Positions 27,549-36,041 are shown, counted from the first letter of the stretch. The stretch: 64,000 nt of DNA from Psychroserpens luteolus (GCF_021032705.1 NZ_JAHVXI010000008.1:1-64000); one strand, 5' to 3'. Numbers and translations are program-made. The notes: generated from the letters alone by a model not told the origin.

Positions 27549-28391
27549 ATGAAATATTTATTTACAGTATTTTTATTTGCTTTTGCCCTAACTACAGGAT
27601 TTTCACAAGACGCTAAAAATCAAAACACTAAAGTCAAAGACTCAACAAGTCAAGACTCAACTAGTGTGAAAGTAGCGACTAGTGTGAGAGGTACTATCAT
27701 TGATTTAAGTACAGATAAACCTATAGATCGTGTAAATATTGTAAACCTTAATCAGGTAATAGGAACTTCAACTGATGACGATGGTAATTTCGAAATTAAG
27801 GCTCAAGTAAATGATACACTTCACTTATCGTATTTAGGATATAAATCCATTAAAGTAAGAGTTACAAACGACTGGTTAAAGTTTGGTGAGACCAAAATAG
27901 GTATGACAGAATTAGCGCTGGCTTTAGAAGAAGTAGTTGTTAATCAATTAAAGCTAACAGGCTATCTAGAAATAGATGTTAAGCAAGTCCCTATTAAATC
28001 TAATTATAGGTATAGTATTTCTGGGTTATCAAACAAAGGTTATGAAGCCGGAAACAAAAGGCCTAATGCGGTTAGCAAAGTTCTTGGTGCTATTTTTAAT
28101 CCGGCCGATTTCTTGCATAATATGTTTGGTAAAAAGCCTCGAGAACTAAGAAAACTAAAGAAAATGAAGAAGGACGATGAGATTAGAAATCTTTTAGCTT
28201 CTCGTTTTGATCGTGAAATGCTAATGGTATTATTAGAAGTCGATCGTTTTGATCTCGACGAAATTGTTAACCAATGTAACTACTCTAAAGACTTTATTCA
28301 ATCTGCTAATGATCTTCAAATCCTAGACGCCATAAGTGAATGCTATGAAGAATATAAAATCTTAAACAGAAATAAATCTGGAAGATTTTAA
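27549..28391 (+). CDS. Exported protein with carboxypeptidase-regulatory-like domain
   Basis: The 280-residue protein has a signal peptide (MKYLFTVFLFAFALTTGFSQ). A CarboxypepD-reg-like beta-sandwich lies at about residues 40-120 (VRGTIIDLSTDKPIDRVNIV, GNFEIKA, LHLSYLGYKS). The C-terminal half is alpha-helical, basic and unassigned (LGAIFNPADFLHNMFGKKP). Such domains usually sit before TonB-receptor plugs, but here no barrel follows, so it is a freestanding periplasmic protein. ATG 27549 is chosen over an upstream in-frame start because the signal peptide begins there. Its last 30 bases overlap the convergent membrane-protein gene. Confidence 0.85.
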   Translation: MKYLFTVFLFAFALTTGFSQDAKNQNTKVKDSTSQDSTSVKVATSVRGTIIDLSTDKPIDRVNIVNLNQVIGTSTDDDGNFEIKAQVNDTLHLSYLGYKSIKVRVTNDWLKFGETKIGMTELALALEEVVVNQLKLTGYLEIDVKQVPIKSNYRYSISGLSNKGYEAGNKRPNAVSKVLGAIFNPADFLHNMFGKKPRELRKLKKMKKDDEIRNLLASRFDREMLMVLLEVDRFDLDEIVNQCNYSKDFIQSANDLQILDAISECYEEYKILNRNKSGRF

Positions 28392-29012
28392 GGTCTGATT
28401 CTGAAATATTTGTCTACAAGTTCTCGTAAAATAAAATAACCAACTTACAATACCTATAAATTTAGCGCCATCTTCAAGCAATTTTGTAATGTAAGGCGAA
28501 GATTCGTAAAAGAAATTGTCTACGAACAAAGAGGTACCAAACCAAAAAAGCGCACACAATAGCAATAAATAATCTGTGAGCAAAAGCACTTTAAAAAAAG
28601 TCAAAGCGTACGCTGATATAATGACAAAATAGCTTAAGTAAACTATTTTTTGTGAAATGCCTAGCGATGGTAAAACAGATTCGTGCAACATAAAGACATC
28701 ATCAAATCCTAGCAACATAGAAATCAAAGCTGAAGAAACCACAAATGCTTTGAGACGTTTATTTTTTACGAGTTGACTGCAAAATAAACATATAGCTGCA
28801 GTAGCAGCCCATAAAAAAATGCCAAACTGAGATAACACACCAATATATGCAGGAAGTTGTGCAATTACAGCCGGATCACCTGTAAGAGTCTCTAGTGCAA
28901 TATTTTTAGAATAATGAACATATAAAACGATGCCTATAACACTAAGTGAAAAGACAAAAACAGAAATAAATGAGGGCAGTAATGATTTTAATTGATTGGT
29001 TAAAATAGTCAC
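28362..29012 (-). CDS. Multi-pass membrane protein of unknown function
   Basis: The 216-residue protein has about six transmembrane segments. A polar cluster FDDVFMLHE lies at the end of the third, and DNFF and DGAKFIG sit in later segments. Acidic and histidine residues at membrane borders are seen in several metal-dependent membrane hydrolases, but I recognise no named family. The gene stands alone; its 3' end overlaps that of the CarboxypepD-reg gene. Confidence 0.78.
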   Translation of the reverse strand: MTILTNQLKSLLPSFISVFVFSLSVIGIVLYVHYSKNIALETLTGDPAVIAQLPAYIGVLSQFGIFLWAATAAICLFCSQLVKNKRLKAFVVSSALISMLLGFDDVFMLHESVLPSLGISQKIVYLSYFVIISAYALTFFKVLLLTDYLLLLCALFWFGTSLFVDNFFYESSPYITKLLEDGAKFIGIVSWLFYFTRTCRQIFQNQTLKSSRFISV

Positions 29013-29116
29013 TTTAATAATAGCTAATTATTAGGACTAATCTAAAGCTATAGCACAAACAAGCAAATTAAATCACGCAAACTACAGAAATATCAGATTA
29101 TCAGCAGTTTACAATA

Positions 29117-29491
29117 CTATTTATTAGAATGCAATGCAACCCTATTACCTTCAGTATCAATAAAAACTGCCATAAAACCATGTTCTGGAGAAATTTGTGT
29201 TTTAGGCTGATATATTTGTCCGCCTGCAGTTTCAATTCGGTCTAATTCATTTTGCACATTACTACTTACAAAATAGACTAAAGTCCCTTCCTGACTAGGA
29301 ATATAACTCTCTTGCTTAATTAAAGTACCTGTGGCTCCCGGCTTTTTTTCATCAAAAGGAAACCATCCCATAAGTATGCCTCCAAAATCATGAATAGCAA
29401 TATCTACTTCAAAAACGGCCTCATAAAATGCTTTGGCTCTATCCATATCATGTACTGGAATTTCGAACCATCCTACCATATTGTGTTCCAT
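29117..29491 (-). CDS. VOC-superfamily (glyoxalase-like) protein
   Basis: The 124-residue protein has the paired beta-alpha-beta-beta-beta modules of the vicinal oxygen chelate fold (GWFEIPVHDMDRAKAFYEAV, GFMAVFIDTEGNRVALHSNK). Candidate metal ligands are the H14/D15 region and the late glutamate or histidine. Members bind metals or small molecules as dioxygenases, glyoxalases or resistance proteins; specificity is unknown. It follows the SRPBCC gene by five bases, so the two form an operon. Confidence 0.9.
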   Translation of the reverse strand: MEHNMVGWFEIPVHDMDRAKAFYEAVFEVDIAIHDFGGILMGWFPFDEKKPGATGTLIKQESYIPSQEGTLVYFVSSNVQNELDRIETAGGQIYQPKTQISPEHGFMAVFIDTEGNRVALHSNK

Positions 29492-29496
29492 AACTA

Positions 29497-30021
29497 TTAT
29501 GTTTCTAATATCTCTTTTAAACTTGCTAAGCCCTCTTCAAAATCTTTACCTACATGCTTATCAACATTGTATAGCATCATAAAAATGTTAGCAGGCACTT
29601 TATTAATTCCTGAAAATCCCCATGTCACTTTTGTTTTTCCATCACCAGCATCATCAACTCTAGTCACAGCATCAGATTCAGATTTCCATGGTTTAAAAAA
29701 ACGTAACCTCGCTTCTACTCTATCATTTTCAACAATATTCATGATTTCCTGCTCACCTGTTCCAACTTCTTTATTTCCGTCCCATTTGACCGTAAAGCCA
29801 ACTTGTCCATCGGTTCCAATAAATTCTTGAGTCATATCGGGATCTTTCTTTTTCCAAGGTGACCAATGATCTTGATTTTTTATGTGTTTCAAATAATTGA
29901 ATACCTCGGGAAGTGGTTTATCAATTATTATACTTCTATCAACTTTGTAATGTTTAGGTGCTATTAAAGCGAGAAGAATAATAAGCGCTACTATTCCTCC
30001 TAAAATGTAAAGAACTATCAT
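29497..30021 (-). CDS. SRPBCC-family (START-like) protein
   Basis: The 174-residue protein begins with a hydrophobic helix (about 2-22). A polyketide-cyclase/SRPBCC fold follows: YKVDRSIIIDKPLPEVFNYL, DHWSPWKKKDPDM, TKVTWGFSG. The family binds hydrophobic ligands in a deep cavity. With the adjacent VOC gene it forms a pair often seen in uncharacterised small-molecule or stress operons. Confidence 0.9.
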   Translation of the reverse strand: MIVLYILGGIVALIILLALIAPKHYKVDRSIIIDKPLPEVFNYLKHIKNQDHWSPWKKKDPDMTQEFIGTDGQVGFTVKWDGNKEVGTGEQEIMNIVENDRVEARLRFFKPWKSESDAVTRVDDAGDGKTKVTWGFSGINKVPANIFMMLYNVDKHVGKDFEEGLASLKEILET

Positions 30022-30062
30022 AATTATAGAGTTTTGGTTGTTGTTTTAAAATTACGAAATTA

Positions 30063-30716
30063 TCAGGTTTGATAAAAACGCTCTATAATTTCTTTATGAC
30101 TTTTTATCGTTTTTTTACACCAATCTAGTCGTTTTTCTAACTGTTCATCTTCAGTTAATTTCCAATTCACATTAGTTTGTTTAAGTTTTGTAGTAACATG
30201 TTGAAGAATTATAGCAGCAGATACTGATATATTTAAACTTTCAGTAAAACCTACCATAGGTATTTTCAAAAAACAATCGGCAGCTTCAATCACTTCAGCT
30301 GAGAGTCCGCTCATTTCCCTTCCGAAGAAAAAACAAGACGGTTTTGTAACATCAAAATCTTCAAGTAAGCTATCATCCTCATGTGGTGTCGTTGCTACAA
30401 TTTGGTACCCTTTTCCCTTGAGGTCATTAATCGCCTCTTTCACGGAATGGTAGCGGTTTAAATCTACCCACTTTTGCGCTCCCATGGCTATTTCCCTATC
30501 AATGCGTTTTGTATTTCGTTCTTCAATGATATTTACTTCTTGAATCCCAAAAACATCACAACTACGTATCACAGCACTGGTATTATGTAACTGATAAACA
30601 TCCTCTGTGGCAACTGTAAAATGTTTGGTACGCTGCGCTAATATGTTCGTAAATTTTTCTTTACGTTGGTCTGTTAAATAACTTTCAAGATGTTGTAAAA
30701 GTTTGACGTCTATCAT
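30063..30716 (-). CDS. trmH: SpoU/TrmH-type tRNA 2'-O-methyltransferase
   Basis: The 217-residue SPOUT protein has motifs 1-3: NTSAVIRSCDVFGI, FFFGREMSGLS and IPMVGFTESLNISVSAAIIL. Extra N- and C-terminal helices are typical of TrmH, which methylates G18 of tRNAs. The other SpoU members RlmB and TrmL differ in these extensions, but I cannot fully exclude an rRNA target. It is divergent from the TPR-like gene with 36 bases between starts. Confidence 0.87.
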   Translation of the reverse strand: MIDVKLLQHLESYLTDQRKEKFTNILAQRTKHFTVATEDVYQLHNTSAVIRSCDVFGIQEVNIIEERNTKRIDREIAMGAQKWVDLNRYHSVKEAINDLKGKGYQIVATTPHEDDSLLEDFDVTKPSCFFFGREMSGLSAEVIEAADCFLKIPMVGFTESLNISVSAAIILQHVTTKLKQTNVNWKLTEDEQLEKRLDWCKKTIKSHKEIIERFYQT

Positions 30717-30752
30717 GAAAAATGATTTATATTTATGAAAATATAAAACTCA

Positions 30753-31970
30753 ATGGGATATAAAAAACAATTGTACTTTTTTTCAATTGCAATCTTTAGT
30801 TGTTCTATTGTTAGTGCGCAAGAGCTAACTAATGACATACGTAAAGATACCGTTTCATACAGTGAAAAAAATACACAAAAAATATTAGAATTTGGAGAAT
30901 TCATTGCCGCCACTGTACACAACAATGATTCTGAAGCCTTCATCTCTAAACTTAATGATAAAGTCTTTTTTGAACGCATTTTAAGTGTAAACCCATCAAT
31001 AGATACAGAAGACAGCTACATTAAAGGGTTTTTAATTGGTATGAAGCGCGCCTTGAACTCATTTCCAAATGAAATCATCATGGAAGTCGAAAATGGCGCA
31101 TATTACGACTTTATAAGTTATCGTTATGATCAAGAAGCTCAAACTTATTACGCATTATTTAGAATGTATTCTTCTGAGTCTGGAATGAATTATCATGATT
31201 TCAGAATCCATAAAGAGAATGACGAGATTCAATTTTCTGATATGTATGTGTATTTATCTGGCGAGCATTTCACCGAAACCTTGGGTAGACTAATGACCTA
31301 TACGCTTCCAGAAAAAAAATTATTCGGACTCTTAGAATCATCGCCAAACGAAGAATCTAAAGACCTTTTTAAAGCCATTATGCATAATAAAAATGGAAAC
31401 TTTATAAAAGCCTATGAGATTATGGATGGCCTAAAGTCTGAATTGGCAAAAGAGAAGTTCTTACTCATTTTTAAAAGTCTAATTGCTAGCCAGATTGATG
31501 ACGAGAAGTATTTAAAATCTTTAGAAGATTTGATTAACACATTTCCAGATGATCCAACAATACTACTAAATAAAATCGATTATCATATTTATAAAAGTGA
31601 GTACTTTGAAGCAATTCAAGTTATTAATCAATTACAAAACGCCACAGAAGATGATTTTTTAAACTATATAAAAGCCTCTGTGGCTTTTGAAGATCAAAAC
31701 TATGATCTCGCGTTGAATTATTTTAAGTATACTGCTGAAAACTATCCTGATTTTTTTGAAGGTCAAGCCGGTTACCTCAATACATTAATTATGATGGATG
31801 ATTACCCAAAAGCTGTAAATTATCTTGATGAGTTAATTGCAGATGGCTATGATAAACCTGCAATTATAGAATATATAGAAGAGGATGACGAGTATGGAGA
31901 AAACATTCTTGAAACGTTTTCAAAATCTAAAGATTTTAAAGATTGGAAAAAGAAAAAAGAAAAAAACTAG
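30753..31970 (+). CDS. Secreted TPR-like protein of unknown function
   Basis: A signal peptide (about 1-22, ending SCSIVSAQ) starts this 405-residue protein. The middle has no recognised domain. The C-terminal half reads as helical repeats of about 34 residues (AYEIMDGLKSELAKEKF, SEYFEAIQVINQLQ, QNYDLALNYFKYTAENYPDF, DYPKAVNYLDELIADGYD), typical of tetratricopeptide repeats. It ends in a lysine-rich tail. The role is probably protein-protein scaffolding in the periplasm. It is followed six bases later by the sirtuin gene. Confidence 0.82.
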   Translation: MGYKKQLYFFSIAIFSCSIVSAQELTNDIRKDTVSYSEKNTQKILEFGEFIAATVHNNDSEAFISKLNDKVFFERILSVNPSIDTEDSYIKGFLIGMKRALNSFPNEIIMEVENGAYYDFISYRYDQEAQTYYALFRMYSSESGMNYHDFRIHKENDEIQFSDMYVYLSGEHFTETLGRLMTYTLPEKKLFGLLESSPNEESKDLFKAIMHNKNGNFIKAYEIMDGLKSELAKEKFLLIFKSLIASQIDDEKYLKSLEDLINTFPDDPTILLNKIDYHIYKSEYFEAIQVINQLQNATEDDFLNYIKASVAFEDQNYDLALNYFKYTAENYPDFFEGQAGYLNTLIMMDDYPKAVNYLDELIADGYDKPAIIEYIEEDDEYGENILETFSKSKDFKDWKKKKEKN

Positions 31971-31976
31971 TACGCT

Positions 31977-32660
31977 ATGAAACATCTTGTCGTTTTAACA
32001 GGTGCTGGAATAAGTGCAGAAAGTGGCATAAAGACCTTTAGAGATGCAGATGGCCTATGGGAAGGCCATGATGTTATGGACGTCGCTACACCACAAGGTT
32101 TTGCTAAAAACCCAGAACTCGTTCTAGAGTTTTATAATCAACGTCGTAAACAACTATTTGAAGTACAACCGAATAGCGCTCATAGAGATCTAGCAGCTCT
32201 AGAGGAAGATTACAAAACCACTGTAATTACACAAAACGTAGATGACTTGCATGAACGTGCTGGAAGCAGTAATGTAGTTCATCTACATGGTGAACTTCTT
32301 AAAGTGAGAAGCACAAAAAATTATAACGACATACAATCTTGGACAACTGATTTAAAGCTTGGTGATCTTTGTGCTCAAGGACATCAATTACGGCCTCATA
32401 TTGTTTGGTTTGGTGAGGACGTACCAATGATAGATAAAGCTATTACTCTTTGTGAAACAGCAGATGTTTTATTAATCATAGGCACCTCTATGCAAGTTTA
32501 TCCTGCTGCGGGATTAATGAATTATGTAAAACCATCTACACCAAAATTTTTTATAGACCCAAAACCAGCTATTAATAGTCAAACCAATCTTACAGTTATT
32601 GCAGATACTGCTACTAAAGGAATGAAAAAGCTTACATCAATATTAAGACAAGGTATATAA
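31977..32660 (+). CDS. cobB: SIR2-family NAD-dependent protein deacylase
   Basis: The 227-residue protein shows GAGISAESGIKTFR (residues 8-21), TQNVDDLHERAG, the catalytic HLHGEL, RPHIVWFGE and IGTSMQVYPAAGL. A Y-x-x-R pair (FYNQRR) near residue 60 is that of class III sirtuins, which prefer succinyl and malonyl groups. The zinc-binding cysteines usual in CobB are largely missing: only one cysteine lies between HLHGEL and RPHIVWFGE. It is an NAD-dependent lysine deacylase working in the cytoplasm. Confidence 0.93.
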   Translation: MKHLVVLTGAGISAESGIKTFRDADGLWEGHDVMDVATPQGFAKNPELVLEFYNQRRKQLFEVQPNSAHRDLAALEEDYKTTVITQNVDDLHERAGSSNVVHLHGELLKVRSTKNYNDIQSWTTDLKLGDLCAQGHQLRPHIVWFGEDVPMIDKAITLCETADVLLIIGTSMQVYPAAGLMNYVKPSTPKFFIDPKPAINSQTNLTVIADTATKGMKKLTSILRQGI

Positions 32661-32686
32661 TCATAGATACTAAAAACAAGCTTATT

Positions 32687-32887
32687 CTAATCATCTTGGG
32701 ATAGTTTAAAAAAATCATTAACAGGTTTACTAAACACTTCAGATAGTTTTAGTGCTAAAACAGTTGAAGGTACATATCTATTGGCTTCTATCGAATTTAT
32801 TGTCTGTCTAGACACACCAATTTTTTTAGCTAAATCATCTTGAGTTAAACTCAAAATTGCGCGTTCTACTTTAATTGTGTTTTCCAT
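32687..32887 (-). CDS. Small XRE-type helix-turn-helix regulator
   Basis: The 66-residue protein is almost entirely a lambda-repressor-like HTH: LTQDDLAKKIGVSRQTINSI, then NRYVPSTVLALKLSEVF. It resembles the YgzD-type single-domain regulators found beside small membrane protein genes. Its ATG overlaps the stop of the upstream membrane gene by one base (TAATG), so the two are translationally coupled. It likely controls its own operon through the palindrome at 33361-33378; that is inference. Confidence 0.93.
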   Translation of the reverse strand: MENTIKVERAILSLTQDDLAKKIGVSRQTINSIEANRYVPSTVLALKLSEVFSKPVNDFFKLSQDD

Positions 32888-33336
32888 TATCTATAACGCT
32901 TTAAGTTATGATAAAACAATAATTGTATCATAAGCATGAACAATAAAACCTGAAAGTCTCCTAAGTCTTTAAAGGCTTGCCCTTCAGAGTTCACAACATT
33001 AGACACTCCAAATTCAACATAAGGCATCACCAATGCATAAATAACTCCAATCACAAAAGCAATCGCATAGGATTGAGCTCTTAAGCTTATGGTCATTTCA
33101 TCTTCCTCTTTATCTTTGGACAACGACATAATTAATAAACCAACGAGCATAGTTTTTTGCAAGATGTGTTTTAGCCATAGCGTATCACCATCTAAAGCAA
33201 AAGCACGTACAAACATTGCAGTTATCGACAGAAGCACTACGGCAATTCCAATAGGCATAAATCGATGTGATAATCTAAAATTAATAAACTTTTGAAATCG
33301 ATTACGTTCGCAATCCATCATTTTCTCTTTATTCAT
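32887..33336 (-). CDS. Membrane protein partnered with the XRE regulator
   Basis: The 149-residue protein has four hydrophobic segments (GIAVVLLSITAMFVRAFAL, MLVGLLIMSL, AIAFVIGVIYALVMPYVEF, VLLFMLMIQLLFYH) and no known motif. It is co-transcribed and overlaps the downstream XRE gene. In many Bacteroidota and Firmicutes a membrane protein of this size accompanies a YgzD-like regulator; its role is unknown. ATG 33336 is chosen, as the longer frame would need TTG. Confidence 0.8.
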   Translation of the reverse strand: MNKEKMMDCERNRFQKFINFRLSHRFMPIGIAVVLLSITAMFVRAFALDGDTLWLKHILQKTMLVGLLIMSLSKDKEEDEMTISLRAQSYAIAFVIGVIYALVMPYVEFGVSNVVNSEGQAFKDLGDFQVLLFMLMIQLLFYHNLKRYR

Positions 33337-33360
33337 AATTGACAAATATATTTTATATTA

Positions 33361-33378
33361 AGTAAAAATATTTTTACT
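33361..33378. promoter_or_regulatory. 18-base perfect palindrome, candidate XRE operator
   Basis: agtaaaaatatttttact reads identically on both strands and sits at the predicted transcription start of the membrane/XRE operon. A dimeric HTH protein bound here would block initiation. The family commonly autoregulates in this way; binding is inferred from position and symmetry. Confidence 0.55.
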
Positions 33379-33384
33379 ATATGA

Positions 33385-33415
33385 CAAATATACTTTACAT
33401 TTTTGAAATACACAA
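33385..33415 (-). promoter_or_regulatory. Promoter of the membrane/XRE operon
   Basis: On the minus strand TTG (33413-33415) and TATATTTG (33385-33392) are 20 bases apart. A second exact TATATTTG box occurs at 33343-33350, six bases before the ATG. The upstream box has the better -33 and would start near 33378. Confidence 0.6.
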
Positions 33416-33483
33416 CTATTTTCTAAAATTTGACTTTTAGTGAAACTTGCTTACGAAAAAATTATGGAGAGTGTATAAATAAT

Positions 33484-33515
33484 AAAATCCTGTCTGAGAA
33501 AACAGACAGGATTTT
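33484..33515 (-). terminator. Perfect 13-bp hairpin downstream of mazG
   Basis: Arms aaaatcctgtctg and cagacaggatttt enclose a six-base loop. It lies 150 bases past the mazG stop on the minus strand and also ends nothing on the plus strand. It may terminate mazG read-through or a small transcript inside the gap. Confidence 0.6.
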
Positions 33516-33665
33516 ACCCCTAACTAAACTAAATTTTAAATCTTAATGTGTCCGCTTAACTACTACATTAAGATTACCTACTTATGATTAAGAAACTTTT
33601 ATAAGTTCCTATCTGATTTATATACGAGTGGTTTGATTGTTTTGGATTACGAAAATTAAAAAAAA

Positions 33666-34439
33666 TTATATTTTTTTTGCTTCTTCCCAAAAAACGTCCA
33701 TTTGAGCAAGGGTCATCTCAGATAATGGCTGCTCTAAATCTTTAGATTTTTGTTCCAAATATTGGAAACGTTTCATGAATTTTTTATTAGTACGCTCCAG
33801 AGCACTTTCAGGATCTATTTTTAAAAACCGTGCATAATTAATCATAGAAAACAACACATCTCCAAATTCGCTTTCAATGTTATCTTGGTCACCTTTGTTT
33901 ACCTCGTCCTGAAGTTCACCCAACTCCTCTTTTACCTTTTCAAAAACTTGATGCGGCTCTTCCCAATCAAAGCCAACTCCAGCGACTTTATCCTGAATGC
34001 GGTTGGCCTTTACCATAGCAGGCAAACTTTTTGGCACACCTTCTAAAACACTTTTTTTTCCTTCTTTGAGCTTTAATTGTTCCCAATTTCGTTTGACGTC
34101 CTCTTCATCATTAACCGTTACATCTCCGTAGATATGAGGATGACGCTCAACCAATTTATCACAAATGCTATGACACACATCTGCAATATCAAAAGCATTG
34201 GTTTCACTACCAATTTTTGAATAAAACACGATATGAAGCAACACGTCTCCTAATTCTTTCTTGACCTCATCAAGATCATTATCTAGAATGGCATCACCAA
34301 GTTCATAAACTTCTTCAATCGTTAAATGACGAAGTGTTTGTAGGGTTTGCTTTTTGTCCCATGGACATTGCTCACGCAACTCATCCATAATGATGAGTAA
34401 GCGTTCAAAAGCTTTTAACTGTTGGGTTTTTTTGGACAT
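33666..34439 (-). CDS. mazG: Nucleoside triphosphate pyrophosphohydrolase MazG
   Basis: The 257-residue protein has two tandem MazG domains: ECPWDKKQTLQTLRHLTIEE with VYELGDAI and EELGDVLLH-like acidic helices in the first half, and EELGELQDEVNKGD plus EFGDVLFSMINYA in the second. It hydrolyses noncanonical and canonical NTPs to NMP and pyrophosphate and helps control ppGpp and mutagenic nucleotides. ATG 34439 is used; the longer frame would start with TTG. Confidence 0.95.
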   Translation of the reverse strand: MSKKTQQLKAFERLLIIMDELREQCPWDKKQTLQTLRHLTIEEVYELGDAILDNDLDEVKKELGDVLLHIVFYSKIGSETNAFDIADVCHSICDKLVERHPHIYGDVTVNDEEDVKRNWEQLKLKEGKKSVLEGVPKSLPAMVKANRIQDKVAGVGFDWEEPHQVFEKVKEELGELQDEVNKGDQDNIESEFGDVLFSMINYARFLKIDPESALERTNKKFMKRFQYLEQKSKDLEQPLSEMTLAQMDVFWEEAKKI

Positions 34440-34528
34440 TTTTTTGACATTAGATTTCAAAAATACGACGCTTTCCCTCAGATAGAAATTCTAAGTATAG
34501 TTTAATATGAACAATCTATCAACGACGC

Positions 34529-34954
34529 CTATTCTTCTTCGTCTGCTGTAACTTCTTCGTCCTCTTCTAAGGCATCCAGCATATCATGTTTTTGAAGTAA
34601 ATTATACCATTGTACAATTTTTTTGATATCGCTAGCATAAACACGGTCTTCATCATAATCTGGTAATACACCAAAGAAATATTCTTCTAAAGTGTCTTTA
34701 GAATCTTTATGACTAATAGATGTCGTCTGTGCATTTTCTTTATCTCTAATTTTTTTAAAAACCTCTCTTAAAGGTAATTCTTCTGTTAAGGTATAAACAG
34801 CAATCTCACTTAGCACACTAATGTTATTGTGAATGTTAACTGCCATTTTCTTCTTATCAATTAAAGATTCTGCAACAAAGCCACTACGTGTTTGTGCTAC
34901 TATTTTATATAATCCTGGTTTTCCTGAAATGGAAAGTATTTTGTCTAAACTCAT
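34529..34954 (-). CDS. DUF5606 protein
   Basis: The 141-residue soluble protein begins MSLDKILSISGKPGLYKIVA and has an acidic C-terminus (EEDEEVTADEEE), matching DUF5606 of Bacteroidota. The N-terminal half resembles a small beta-barrel (SH3-like) domain. No function is established. It follows def by 17 bases, so the two are probably co-transcribed. Confidence 0.9.
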   Translation of the reverse strand: MSLDKILSISGKPGLYKIVAQTRSGFVAESLIDKKKMAVNIHNNISVLSEIAVYTLTEELPLREVFKKIRDKENAQTTSISHKDSKDTLEEYFFGVLPDYDEDRVYASDIKKIVQWYNLLQKHDMLDALEEDEEVTADEEE

Positions 34955-34971
34955 GGTATTATGTTTCAGTA

Positions 34972-35562
34972 TTAACGCTTCTTTTTCATTAATGGGAAGC
35001 GCATTCTGTAATCTACTTTTATTTTTCCTTTGGAAATATTAGTTAATTTCCCTTTAATCAAACGTTTTTTTAGTGATGATAGTTTATCAGTAAATAAAAT
35101 ACCCTCTATATGATCATACTCATGTTGCACTACTCTAGCGATTAACCCATCAAATACTTCGGTGTGCTCCTTAAAATTTTCATCCTGATACTTTATGGTA
35201 ACTTTAGGCTTTCTAAATACATCTTCTCTAACATCAGGAATACTTAAACATCCTTCATTAAATGCCCACTCATCACCTTCTTCTTCTAAAATTTCGGCAT
35301 TAATAAATGTACGTTGAAAGTTTTTAAGCTGTTCTTGTTCCTCTTCTGTATAGGTCTCATCTTCAGCAAAAGGCTCAGTATCTACTAAAAACAAACGGAT
35401 GGGTAAACCAATTTGAGGCGCAGCTAATCCAACACCATAAGCACCATACATAGTATCTTTCATATTCTCGATTAGTGCATCAAGATTAGGATAATCTTTA
35501 GTAATAGTCTTCGCTTTTTTTCTTAAGACTGGGTCGCCATAAGCAACAACTGGTAATATCAT
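34972..35562 (-). CDS. def: Peptide deformylase
   Basis: The 196-residue protein carries all three metal motifs: GVGLAAPQIG, EGCLSIP and QHEYDHIEG. It removes the N-formyl group of nascent proteins using Fe2+ bound by one cysteine and two histidines. A -7 box TATTTTTG (35583-35590 on the minus strand) precedes it by about 20 bases. It lies between ruvX and DUF5606 in the same orientation. Confidence 0.97.
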   Translation of the reverse strand: MILPVVAYGDPVLRKKAKTITKDYPNLDALIENMKDTMYGAYGVGLAAPQIGLPIRLFLVDTEPFAEDETYTEEEQEQLKNFQRTFINAEILEEEGDEWAFNEGCLSIPDVREDVFRKPKVTIKYQDENFKEHTEVFDGLIARVVQHEYDHIEGILFTDKLSSLKKRLIKGKLTNISKGKIKVDYRMRFPLMKKKR

Positions 35563-35627
35563 TATATTGTAATTTTCGGATGCAAAAATACGATTCTTAT
35601 TATTATTTGAGAACTTTTAAGACGGTT

Positions 35628-36041
35628 TTAAGACTGGTTATACAAATAACTTTGAAGAATAATCGTCGCGCTAATTTCATCAACCAAGGCCTTATCTTGA
35701 CGTTGCTTTTTTTTGAGTCCACTATCAATCATTGTTTGAAATGCCATCTTAGAGGTAAATCGCTCATCTACACGCTTAACTGGTAAATGAGGTATTTCTT
35801 TTGTAAGTGTCTCTAAAAATTTTGCTATAAAAACCTCACTTTCCGAAGCTTCAAAATTCATTTGCTTAGGTTCTCCTACAATTATCAACTCAACATTCTC
35901 TTTAGATATATAAGTCTTTAAAAATGGAATTAATGCTTTAGTCTCTACAGTTGTAAGACCAGAAGCTATAATTTGCAACTCATCTGTAACTGCTATTCCT
36001 GTTCGTTTTGTTCCGTAATCTAAAGCTAAAATTCTCGCCAT
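35628..36041 (-). CDS. ruvX: RuvX/YqgF nuclease-family protein
   Basis: The 137-residue protein has the RNase H-like core: LALDYGTKRTGIAV (catalytic D8), VGEPK, VDERFTS and a late aspartate near DEISATIILQ. The family acts as a putative Holliday junction resolvase and in 16S rRNA processing. It starts the ruvX-def-DUF5606 run. Its promoter (36046-36075) places transcription almost on the ATG. Confidence 0.93.
   Translation of the reverse strand: MARILALDYGTKRTGIAVTDELQIIASGLTTVETKALIPFLKTYISKENVELIIVGEPKQMNFEASESEVFIAKFLETLTKEIPHLPVKRVDERFTSKMAFQTMIDSGLKKKQRQDKALVDEISATIILQSYLYNQS

Larger units (their letters stand above)
33346..33665. other. Gap between the XRE operon and mazG
   Basis: It holds the operon promoter and palindrome, the 33484-33515 hairpin and about 150 bases of AT-rich sequence with no coding potential. 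The orphan distance between the hairpin and mazG leaves room for a small RNA, but I see no convincing promoter for one. Confidence 0.45.

Noticed and set aside
29390-29830. 146-codon frame antisense to the VOC and SRPBCC genes
   Set aside because: Both opposite genes are clear family members; the antisense product shows low-complexity serine runs typical of a shadow frame.
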